In this document: piece after piece, positions 1-5,545 of the stretch | Position numbering within the stretch: position 1 is the stretch's first letter | Layout of the letters: each line of letters starts with the position of its first letter | Assembly (NCBI GenBank): GCA_003171235.1 | Contig: PMYM01000108.1 | Coordinates: forward strand, 1-5,572 | Source of the DNA: Phycisphaerales bacterium | Lineage (GTDB): Bacteria; Planctomycetota; Phycisphaerae; SM23-33 | Length of the DNA: 5,572 bases | Direction: 5' to 3' | Notes under the pieces: model-generated | The model's database searches: none | Seen by the model: the letters and a program-made list of their open reading frames with translations, nothing else | Told to the model about the DNA's origin: nothing | Program-made: the position numbers and the translations under genes

Positions 1-144
1 ACAAGTGAATAGGGGTGTGCCGCCCGGCGGCGGAATGCCCGGCCTACGGGGTGCGACCGGCCAGGGTCGGCCTTGACGGGTCTGGGGTTTACTTGGTGAC
101 ATTGGCCTGGGGGGTTGCCGGGTTTTTTGCCGACGGGCCGATTC

Positions 145-241
145 TTTCCGGGGGCCTGGAAATTCTCTCCGGAACTTTGCTATTCCTTTCCAGAGCTCTC
201 CAAAACGTTTCAGAATTTTCCGTACTTTTCCGTAGTTTTCC
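145..241. repeat. Helically phased TTTCC tracts with a 3x10-bp tandem core
   Basis: TTTCC or TCTCC pentamers end at 149, 170, 191, 201, 221, 231 and 241, with a degenerate TTTCA ending at 212. Successive gaps are about 21, 21, 10, 11, 9, 10 and 10 bases, that is one or two turns of B-DNA. The last three units are near-identical 10-mers: TTTTCCGTAC (216-225), TTTTCCGTAG (226-235) and TTTTCCGTTC (236-245). Ten is not a multiple of three, so a coding explanation is unlikely. Such phasing fits either a decayed tandem repeat, phased short T-tracts that bend DNA, or a series of protein sites on one helix face. On the minus strand the units read as GGAAA. Function is unknown. Confidence 0.6.
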
Positions 242-338
242 GTTCTTGGCCCTGACCAAAAATAGCGTAACGGCATGCGGGGCAAGGCGATAACGCAAGG
301 ACCGGCCAGGGGAATACACAGGGATCACCCTACGTGTT

Positions 339-409
339 GCTTTTGTGCGCAAAAAGCTGGTCGGGAACTTGACGGCCACGTCCAGCCCAGAACGATCAAG
401 CACCAGCTT
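339..409. other. Two overlapping potential stem-loops
   Basis: GCTTTT at 339-344 can pair with AAAAGC at 352-357 around a 7-base loop. AAGCTGGT at 354-361 can pair with ACCAGCTT at 402-409, and inside that stem CTTGA at 368-372 can pair with TCAAG at 396-400. The two structures share bases 354-357, so they exclude each other. No run of T follows on either strand, so neither is a standard intrinsic terminator. They lie roughly 150-215 bases beyond the beta-helix stop codon. Chance pairing in an otherwise unstructured region cannot be excluded. Confidence 0.3.
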
Positions 410-421
410 CCCACCTTGCCG

Positions 422-446
422 GCCTTGCCCGCCAAGGCTCGCGGGC
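422..446. other. Alternative GC-rich hairpins
   Basis: GCCTTG at 422-427 pairs with CAAGGC at 433-438 around a 5-base loop. Alternatively GCCCGC at 427-432 pairs with GCGGGC at 441-446 around an 8-base loop. Both are perfect 6-bp stems and they are mutually exclusive. There is no T-tract after them on either strand. They may be part of the 3' structure of the beta-helix transcript or simply by-products of high GC content. Confidence 0.3.
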
Positions 447-470
447 CCATTGCAGCCGTCATTCCCCGTG

Positions 471-550
471 GCACGGGCATCTTGCCCGTGAATTGCCCAG
501 CCAGCACAGGGGCAAGATGCCCCTGCAACGCATGGGCGAGACGCCCATGC
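471..550. repeat. Cluster of three 8-bp mini-palindromes with TCT/AGA loops
   Basis: Three perfect inverted repeats of identical architecture, 8-bp stem and 3-base loop, lie within 80 bases: CACGGGCA-TCT-TGCCCGTG (472-490), CAGGGGCA-AGA-TGCCCCTG (507-525) and CATGGGCG-AGA-CGCCCATG (531-549). The third extends to a 9-bp stem over 530-550. Loop polarity shows that the first copy is inverted relative to the other two. The stems differ in sequence but keep their pairing, so the fold is conserved rather than the bases. The nearest copy starts five bases after the beta-helix stop codon, so transcripts of that gene would end in stacked hairpins. No T-run follows, which argues against a standard intrinsic terminator. 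From memory, similar units are common in planctomycete intergenic DNA and produce spurious peptides such as HGQDARAT; this was not checked. Confidence 0.85.
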
Positions 551-554
551 CACG

Positions 555-2366
555 CTATTCCGCCTGCAGCGCCCCCATGTCGGGCCGGTCGCGTTTCCTG
601 CCGGTCAAATCCGTCGGGGCCAGGGACGAGGCCTCTCCCGTGCCGACCAACAGCTTGGAGTCGCGGCGGGGGCGGAAGTCCGGCCGGTCGGGGTTGAGCC
701 GCCACCAGTCGCCCTCGATCAGCACCCAGGGCGCCTTGCCGTAGCGCACCACCTCGCCGGCGAATTTCTCCAGGGTGATTCCCGCCAGGCTGTGGTTGTC
801 GGCGTCGAGCTTCACGGCCAACGACTTGAGCGACTCGTCCATGGGCGTGGGCTTGCCGGTGATGCCGTCCATGATGGAATTGGGCATGTCGCCGCAGAAA
901 AGCAGGCCGTTGATCACGTTGTAACCTGAGTCCAGCCGGTAGATGCCGGTGTTGGAGATCTCAATGGAGTAGGGCTGGTTGTTAATCAGGATGTTGTTGC
1001 GGACGCGGCTGCCCCAGGAGCCGTTTATGCACTGCAGGGCGGCGCGGTATTGGGAGTCCAGCAGGACGGTGTTATTGCGGATGGTGTTGCCGTGGCAGCC
1101 CCAAATCGGCAGGTCGTCGGGGCCCTTGACGTCTTTGGGCGTTTTCGGGCCCGGATGCACCAAGGCGCGGTCGAACTGGTTGCCGTTGTCCCACTGGGCG
1201 ATGCCGTGGTTGGGGTTGTCGTAGATGAGGTTGTTCTGGATGAGCGAGTCCTGCAGGCCGGCCAGGTTCAAGGCCCCGCCGCCCCAATTGCCGTTGCCGC
1301 AGATCACGTTGCTCTCGATGATGAAGTTGAGCCCCTTGCCGTCGGGGAAATTGTTCTGGCCGAATCTCTCGTTGGCGGCGGCCAGCAACTTCAGGGCCCA
1401 CTCGCGGGCACTGCCGCTGCTACTGCTGGCACTGCTGCTGGTGCTACTCGTGCTACTGCTGGCGCTACTCCTGCTAGTGCTGCTCCTGCCGCCGATGCCG
1501 CGAGGCATTCGCGGTGGTGGGCCGATATCCGCCATTTGAGGATTCTTGGCCAGTTCCCGCAGGGCGGCGCTGGGGTCCAGGTTGCACTGCAGCCCGCTGG
1601 AACTGCTGCCGAAGAAGACGTTGCGACGGATGACGTAGTTGTCCGAGCCGTCGGAGACGTAGGCGGAGTGCTCGCGTTTCGAGCGGGCGAAGAGACTGTC
1701 CTGGATAAGCACCGTGTGCGTGTCGGTGGAGTGCAGCCCCCAACTGCCGTTGTCGTGGCTGAACACGCCCAGGATGGCCGCATGATGGGTCAACTTGCCG
1801 CTTTCCCCGAAGTTGCCGTCCAGCATGATGCCGGCGCGCTCGGGGTCGGCCTTGCTGCCGTCCAGGCTGAAGCCCTGCACGATGACGTGATGCGCCGCCT
1901 CCAGCAGGATGAGCCAGTCGTTGTCCTGGCGCTTGGCCGTCTGATTGAGGACGACCTGGCCGGGTTTGCCCATGGCCTTGAAATGGATGTACGCCCCGTC
2001 GCCGGCCTGGGGCTTATCGCCGATCCAAAAGCCCGCGTAGGTGCCGGGCATGACCGCCACCAGTTCGCCCCCGCGGGCCTCGTCGGCCGCTTCCTGCAGC
2101 GTGGCATAAACGGCGGCGACGGGAAGTTCCGCGGCTTGGGCGGTCTGCGCGTCGGGCGGGCCGAAGTCCAGCGGGGATACCGAAACGGTCTTGGGCGCCG
2201 ACGGGGCCGTCGTCACCATCAGCACTCGCGAGTATTTCTGCTGCACCTTGAGATTGTGCCGGACCCACTCGTCCGAATCCTGCGTCTTGAAGAAGACCGT
2301 GTCGGGGGGCTTGGCGATGGCCGGAACGCACAGCAGCACCAACGCAAACGCTATCCGAATGCTCAT
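555..2366 (-). CDS. Secreted right-handed parallel beta-helix repeat protein
   Basis: The 603-residue product begins with a short signal peptide: Arg4, a hydrophobic core at about 5-17 and a likely signal peptidase I cut after AIA (16-18). Cys13 is preceded by Leu, so a lipobox is unlikely. The mature part has the opening seen in pectate-lyase-like folds (GGELVAVMPGTY at 99-110). It then has successive Asn-rich coils: VIVQGFSLDGS 161-171, NYVIRRNVFF 243-252, NFIIESNVICGNG 347-359, SLIQNNLIYDN 374-384, NTIRNNTVL 427-435 and SRVRNNILINN 453-463. The C-terminus DMGALQ resembles the terminal strand common in this superfamily. It probably acts outside the cytoplasm on, or bound to, a polysaccharide, but no catalytic residues can be assigned, so no enzyme activity is claimed. 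Residues 294-319 are an odd serine-rich insertion. Five cysteines remain in the mature chain. The ATG at 2366 is the only start that preserves the signal peptide; its ribosome site (TTAGGCG) is weak. The stop is TAG. Confidence 0.88.
   Translation of the reverse strand: MSIRIAFALVLLCVPAIAKPPDTVFFKTQDSDEWVRHNLKVQQKYSRVLMVTTAPSAPKTVSVSPLDFGPPDAQTAQAAELPVAAVYATLQEAADEARGGELVAVMPGTYAGFWIGDKPQAGDGAYIHFKAMGKPGQVVLNQTAKRQDNDWLILLEAAHHVIVQGFSLDGSKADPERAGIMLDGNFGESGKLTHHAAILGVFSHDNGSWGLHSTDTHTVLIQDSLFARSKREHSAYVSDGSDNYVIRRNVFFGSSSSGLQCNLDPSAALRELAKNPQMADIGPPPRMPRGIGGRSSTSRSSASSSTSSTSSSASSSSGSAREWALKLLAAANERFGQNNFPDGKGLNFIIESNVICGNGNWGGGALNLAGLQDSLIQNNLIYDNPNHGIAQWDNGNQFDRALVHPGPKTPKDVKGPDDLPIWGCHGNTIRNNTVLLDSQYRAALQCINGSWGSRVRNNILINNQPYSIEISNTGIYRLDSGYNVINGLLFCGDMPNSIMDGITGKPTPMDESLKSLAVKLDADNHSLAGITLEKFAGEVVRYGKAPWVLIEGDWWRLNPDRPDFRPRRDSKLLVGTGEASSLAPTDLTGRKRDRPDMGALQAE
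1410..1487 (-). repeat. Serine-codon microsatellite inside the beta-helix gene
   Basis: This 78-bp stretch is an imperfect AGC/AGT triplet array with scattered GCC, ACC, ACG, ACT, AGG and GGC codons. It encodes residues 294-319, of which 18 of 26 are Ser and most of the rest are Thr or Ala. It lies between the coil ending near residue 262 and the segment starting REWALKLLAAANERFG (321 onward). The residues just before it are rich in Pro, Gly and Arg (GPPPRMPRGIGGR at 282-294). The array probably forms a flexible loop projecting from the helix. Because the unit is three bases, gain or loss of units keeps the frame and changes only loop length. Confidence 0.85.
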
Positions 2367-2391
2367 AATGAACGCCTAATAGGAAAAGGGT

Positions 2392-2418
2392 GCGAGCAGT
2401 CTCGCCTGCCCGCCGCCA
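2392..2418 (-). promoter_or_regulatory. Leader stem-loop and weak sigma-54-like candidate
   Basis: Upstream of the beta-helix start, GCGAG (2392-2396) and CTCGC (2401-2405) form a perfect 5-bp stem with a 4-base loop, ending 25 bases before the ATG. Just upstream, the minus strand over 2418-2403 reads TGGCGGCGGGCAGGCG. This has the TGGC of a sigma-54 -24 element and a GC dinucleotide at the correct 12-base offset, but it lacks the usual TT before the GC and several other consensus bases. A start about 12 bases downstream would leave a leader of roughly 26 bases. The interest is that the neighbouring gene encodes a sigma-54 activator, yet in GC-rich DNA this match could easily be chance. Confidence 0.2.
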
Positions 2419-2531
2419 CTCCGCAAGTTTTCTTCGCCCGATTCCAGGCCAATATGCCGATTCCCGCCATCAAAGCGGCGATGATTAACCTGTGTCGCCG
2501 GATATGGGTAACGCTTGCGCCCGGCCGGCCT

Positions 2532-3929
2532 TTACTGCTCCGGTTCTTGTGGCCCGCCCAGCAGGCCGTGGGCGCGGAGTTTCTTCCGCAGGGTGGCGCG
2601 GTGCATGCCCAGGGCGCCGGCCAGGCGGGCCTGGTTGCCCTGGAATTTCTTCAGGCCCGCCTCCAGCAGGGGTTTTTCCCAGCGATTCATGGCCTGCTCA
2701 TAGCCTTGGGGTCCGCCGGCGGCAATGATTTCCTCCAGCACGGAGCGGGCTTGGTGGTCCAGGCCGTCGCACTGGCCGGTGGCGGCGGGCAGGCGAACCG
2801 CATCGCTCAGGTGCTCGGCGGAAATGGTTTTGCCGGCGGCCATGGCGGCGGCGTGCTCGATGATGTTTTTGAGCTCGCGGACGTTGCCGGGGAAGATGTA
2901 GGCCTCCAGCAGGGTTCGGGCGGCGGGGTCGATTCCTCCGGGAGCACAGCGGCCCAGGAAGTGGTCGATCAGCAGGCCCAGGTCGCCCGCCCGCTGGCAC
3001 AGCGGCGGCAGGTCGATAGTTATGCCCGAGACGCGGAAGAACAGGTCGCGCCGGAACTGACCGGCCAGGGCGGCCGGGCGCAGCGGACGATTCGAGGCGG
3101 CGATGATCCGCACGTTGGCCTTGCGCGGCTGGGCCGACCCGACGCGGTAGAACTCCCCGTTGTCCAGGAAGCGCAGGAGGCGAGCCTGGGCCTCCTGGGC
3201 CAAATCGCCGATCTCGTCCAGCAGCAGCGTGCCGCCTTCGGCCACTTCCACCTTGCCGGGGTTGGCGCGGTCGGCGCCGGTGAAGGCGCCTTTCTCGTGG
3301 CCGAAGAGTTCGCTGGCCATCAGCTCGCCCGAGAGCAGCGAGCAATTGACGGCCACGAAGGGCCCGCCGGCGCGGTTGGAGTAGCGGTGGATGGCCCGGC
3401 TGACCAGTTCCTTGCCCGTGCCGGTCTGGCCCTGGACCAGCACGGCCATTTCCGTGGGTGCGGCCAGGGCGATCTGCTTGAAGACTTCCTGCATGGCGGG
3501 GCAGCGCCCGACCAGGGCGGCGTCGGCCACGGCCGGGGCGGGCGGCAGTGGCGGCGATTGCCGCCGGGCGACCGCCGCGGCCAAGGCGGTCTTGAGGGTC
3601 TCCATGTCCACCGGCTTGATGAGGTACTCAAACGCCCCGCGCTGCACGGCGGCGACGGCCGTCTCCATCGTGCCGTACGCGGTGATGACGATGACCGGCA
3701 GGTCGCCCCCGACGGCCTTGAGGCGGGGCAGGGCCTCCAGGCCCGACAGGCCGGGAAGCTGGATGTCCAGCACCACGGCGTCGAAACGCCCCTCCCGCAG
3801 GGCGGCCAGGGCGGCGGCGGCATCGCCGGCGGTCTTGGCGGCGTAACCCATGGAGCGGGCCAGTTCGCTCATCGCCCAGCAGACGCCGGGCTCGTCGTCA
3901 ACGATCAGGATTGCAGGCTGGTCGGGCAT
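2532..3929 (-). CDS. NtrC-family sigma-54-dependent response regulator
   Basis: The 465-residue protein has the full three-domain layout. The receiver (about 5-120) carries acidic Asp11-Asp12, phosphoacceptor Asp55 (VVLDIQLPG), Thr83 and Lys105. A Pro-rich linker lies at 125-133. The AAA+ domain (about 138-378) has Walker A GQTGTGKE (167-174), the sigma-54-contacting loop GAFTGA (214-219), Walker B GGTLLLDE (232-239), AASN (277-280), arginines at 293-294 and GNVREL (348-353). The C-terminal segment 410-456 contains a Fis-type helix-turn-helix (GALGMHRATLRKKLRAHG, 438-455). All residues needed for ATP-driven open-complex formation are visible, so it should be functional. Its partner is almost certainly the kinase encoded at 4119-5483. 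The ATG at 3929 places the receiver correctly, but no Shine-Dalgarno is evident because a heptad repeat occupies the leader. The stop is TAA, followed at once by the palindrome GGCCGGCC (2523-2530). Targets are unknown; the beta-helix gene 165 bp downstream is one guess. Confidence 0.95.
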   Translation of the reverse strand: MPDQPAILIVDDEPGVCWAMSELARSMGYAAKTAGDAAAALAALREGRFDAVVLDIQLPGLSGLEALPRLKAVGGDLPVIVITAYGTMETAVAAVQRGAFEYLIKPVDMETLKTALAAAVARRQSPPLPPAPAVADAALVGRCPAMQEVFKQIALAAPTEMAVLVQGQTGTGKELVSRAIHRYSNRAGGPFVAVNCSLLSGELMASELFGHEKGAFTGADRANPGKVEVAEGGTLLLDEIGDLAQEAQARLLRFLDNGEFYRVGSAQPRKANVRIIAASNRPLRPAALAGQFRRDLFFRVSGITIDLPPLCQRAGDLGLLIDHFLGRCAPGGIDPAARTLLEAYIFPGNVRELKNIIEHAAAMAAGKTISAEHLSDAVRLPAATGQCDGLDHQARSVLEEIIAAGGPQGYEQAMNRWEKPLLEAGLKKFQGNQARLAGALGMHRATLRKKLRAHGLLGGPQEPEQ

Positions 3930-3933
3930 GTCA

Positions 3934-3968
3934 TTTTCGATTTTCGAGTTTCGTTTTTTGATTTAACA
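3934..3968. repeat. AT-rich heptad repeat (TTTNCGA type) abutting the regulator start
   Basis: Consecutive 7-base units on the plus strand read TTTTCGA (3934-3940), TTTTCGA (3941-3947), GTTTCGT (3948-3954), TTTTTGA (3955-3961) and TTTAACA (3962-3968), decaying away from the regulator gene. The tract ends four bases before its ATG, so it occupies the place where a ribosome binding site would be expected. On the coding strand it reads as CGAAAAT units. The same heptad family recurs at 5546-5572. It is strikingly AT-rich against the GC-rich surroundings, which suggests insertion or slippage expansion rather than ordinary leader sequence. Confidence 0.7.
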
Positions 3969-3992
3969 GCAAAAAAAGACAAAGAAGAACGA

Positions 3993-4113
3993 CGACACAG
4001 AGACACAGAGGCTCAGAGAGAAGAATCAAATGGTTCGGAATCGGCACCCTCGTCTTTCAGCTTCCGGTTTCTTCCTCTCGTTTTCCTCTCTGTGCCTCTG
4101 TGTCTCTGTGTCG
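3993..4113. repeat. Long inverted repeat (CACAGAG type) between kinase and regulator
   Basis: The left arm 3993-4020 and right arm 4086-4113 are reverse complements over 28 bases with a single mismatch at 4013, separated by a 65-base spacer (4021-4085). Each arm is itself built from ACACAGAG/ACAGAGG-like units. The right arm ends five bases from the kinase stop codon. In the minus-strand transcript the arms would form a long stem, followed downstream by a T-rich stretch that includes seven T at 3977-3971, about 15 bases after the stem base. This is terminator- or attenuator-like but not canonical. There is no transposase and I cannot see target-site duplications, so MITE-like origin is only a possibility. 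I recall related CACAGAG repeats from many environmental bacterial genomes, unchecked. Confidence 0.85.
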
Positions 4114-4118
4114 AATTC

Positions 4119-5483
4119 CTATTCCTGGTCTTTCGAATACTCCGGAAGCACTATCTCGGCAGCCGCGCCGCCGGCGGGCGGATTAGACAATCGCAGCTCT
4201 CCGCCGGCCTCCTGCACGATCCGGCGGCAGATCGACAATCCCAGCCCCGCGCCGGAGGACTTGGTGGAGAAGAACTCCTCGCTCCGCCCGTCCAAAACGA
4301 CGGGAGGAAAGCCCCCTCCGCCATCGGTGATGCGCAGCGCTACCCGCTGGCCGTTGAGGGAACCATGCACGCCGACGGTTCCGCCGCCCGGGCTGGCCTC
4401 GATGGCGTTGAGCAGCAGGTTCAGCAGCAGTTGCCGGCAGCGGTTGCGGTCGATGCGCACCGGCGGCAGGGGTGGCATTTCCACCTGCGCCCGCAGGTCG
4501 CGCTGGCGGAGTTGGAGCTTCAGCAGCCGGAGGGTTTCCTCCAGCTCGCCCGCCAGGTCGATTTTTTCGGGCCGGGCGGCGGTCTTGCCCGCCAGCACCA
4601 GCAGCTCGTCGGTCAGCAGGGCCAGGCGGTCGATCTCGGCGATGACCATGTCGCAGCCGGGGCGGCTGTCGGGGGGACACTTCTCCCGCAGCATCTGCAC
4701 CGTCAGGCGTATGGCCTGGAGGGGGTTTCGCACCTCGTGGGCGACGGAACTGGCGAGTTTGCCGGTGGTGGCCAGGCGCTGCTGGGCCAGCAGGCGCTGG
4801 CGGCTGTCCTGCAGGCGAGCCAAGAGGTCTGCGAAGGATTCCGACAGGCGGGTGATTTCATCGCCGGCGCGGGGCGAGGGCGGCGGGCCTTGGGCGAAGG
4901 CGGAATCGAGCTGCCCGGCCAGTCGCTTGAGCCTTCGCACCATGGCCAGGCCCGCCAGGTACGAGCCGCCGGCCAGGAGCAGGGCCGTGATCCCCAGGAT
5001 CATCAGGTAGCGGCGGAAGATCAGCCCGGTGGTTTCCTCCAGCCGCTGCTGCCCGGCCAGGGCGCAGACCAGCAGGTGGTCCTCGGGCGCCGGCAGGGGC
5101 CTCTGGGCGAGGGCGAAGTAAACTCTCCGCCCGTTTTCCAGCAGCCAGTCCGGGCGGCCGGCGGCCCCGGCGCCGGCGACCTGCCGGGCCAGGTCCTGCC
5201 AGTCGAATTGCCCCTGGCTGTGGGCGATGACGCGCCCGTCCTTGGCCAGCACCAGGATGTCGGCGTCCAGCAGCGGGCCCAGGCGTGAGAGCACCTGGTC
5301 GGAGCCCAGCGGCGTGCCCGAATCGGCCAGGGCCCGGGCGGTGCGCCCCAGGCGGTCCAGCAGTTGCCGCTGGGCCAGCAGCCCGGCGCTGTGCTGGGCC
5401 AGCATGGTGCCGGCGCCGATGGTGGCGGCGAAGACCAGCAGCGTCAGGATGGTCAGGCGATAGCGCAGAGACATGGTTTCCAT
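4119..5483 (-). CDS. Membrane sensor histidine kinase (NtrB/ZraS-like)
   Basis: The 454-residue protein starts with transmembrane segment 1 (about 10-29). A roughly 128-residue extracytoplasmic segment follows (30-157), whose ADILVLAKDGRVIAHS (74-89) and VYFALAQRPL (121-130) resemble strands of a Cache/PDC-like sensor. Transmembrane segment 2 (about 159-182) and a HAMP-like linker (183-230) lead to the H-box AHEVRNPLQAI with phosphoacceptor His249. The ATPase core has the N-box NLLLNAIEAS (355-364), G1 DGGGG (387-391), F-box EEFFSTK (402-408) and G2 GAGLGLSI (411-418). All catalytic motifs are intact. It should autophosphorylate on an envelope signal and pass phosphate to Asp55 of the neighbouring regulator; the signal itself cannot be read from sequence. 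Two starts are possible: ATG at 5483 or ATG at 5474. The second has GGA four bases upstream and may be the true one. Stop is TAG, five bases from a long inverted repeat. Confidence 0.93.
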   Translation of the reverse strand: METMSLRYRLTILTLLVFAATIGAGTMLAQHSAGLLAQRQLLDRLGRTARALADSGTPLGSDQVLSRLGPLLDADILVLAKDGRVIAHSQGQFDWQDLARQVAGAGAAGRPDWLLENGRRVYFALAQRPLPAPEDHLLVCALAGQQRLEETTGLIFRRYLMILGITALLLAGGSYLAGLAMVRRLKRLAGQLDSAFAQGPPPSPRAGDEITRLSESFADLLARLQDSRQRLLAQQRLATTGKLASSVAHEVRNPLQAIRLTVQMLREKCPPDSRPGCDMVIAEIDRLALLTDELLVLAGKTAARPEKIDLAGELEETLRLLKLQLRQRDLRAQVEMPPLPPVRIDRNRCRQLLLNLLLNAIEASPGGGTVGVHGSLNGQRVALRITDGGGGFPPVVLDGRSEEFFSTKSSGAGLGLSICRRIVQEAGGELRLSNPPAGGAAAEIVLPEYSKDQE

Positions 5484-5545
5484 TTTAACAGAGCATCTGC
5501 ATCGCGTGTCATTTACGTTGGCAAGAAGGCATTTGATGGGAGGCG

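Larger units (their letters stand above)
1..554. other. Non-coding region downstream of the beta-helix gene
   Basis: I see no credible gene here. The open frames on both strands give low-complexity translations, several of them translating the palindromic repeats at 472-549, and none shows a domain or a convincing ribosome binding site. The region holds a perfect 6-bp inverted repeat with a one-base centre at 19-31 (GCCGCC/GGCGGC), helically spaced TTTCC tracts at 145-241, potential stem-loops at 339-357, 354-409 and 422-446, and three mini-palindromes at 472-549. It receives the 3' end of the beta-helix transcript. It could also contain the promoter of a minus-strand gene lying beyond the left edge, but no promoter could be recognised. 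Confidence 0.75.

Noticed and set aside
15..744. Several open frames of 62-154 codons on both strands in the left part.
   Set aside because: They translate the mini-palindromes and GC-rich repeats (for example HGQDARAT, or ARRPCHA from the other strand), overlap one another, and lack recognisable domains or ribosome sites.
2325..2332. Possible lipoprotein cysteine (Cys13) in the signal peptide of the beta-helix protein.
   Set aside because: The residue before Cys is Leu rather than Gly, Ala or Ser, and a better signal peptidase I site (AIA) follows five residues later.
2423..2438. Sigma-54-like GGGC ... TTGC on the minus strand upstream of the beta-helix gene.
   Set aside because: The distance between the GG and GC dinucleotides is two bases too long; sigma-54 promoters tolerate very little spacing change.
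3993..4113. CRISPR-like or insertion-sequence interpretation of the repeated arms.
   Set aside because: There are only two copies, they are inverted rather than direct, there is no spacer series, and no transposase is encoded.
4030..5010. Plus-strand open frame of 326 codons starting in the inverted repeat.
   Set aside because: Its N-terminus is translated repeat (LCLCVSVS) and the rest is antisense to the kinase gene, whose motifs are complete.
1050..5288. A 1412-codon plus-strand open frame running antisense to all three genes and through both intergenic gaps.
   Set aside because: All three minus-strand genes share one register, both gaps (165 and 189 bp) are multiples of three, and this frame is their exact codon-by-codon complement. 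Its stops would need sense codons TTA, CTA or TCA, which GC-rich genes avoid. The translation is low-complexity with no domain. Only the absence of stops in the two gaps is chance.
5498..5511. TGACAC ... TGCA on the minus strand upstream of the kinase, resembling a sigma-54 promoter.
   Set aside because: The GG is GA and the GC lies two bases too close.
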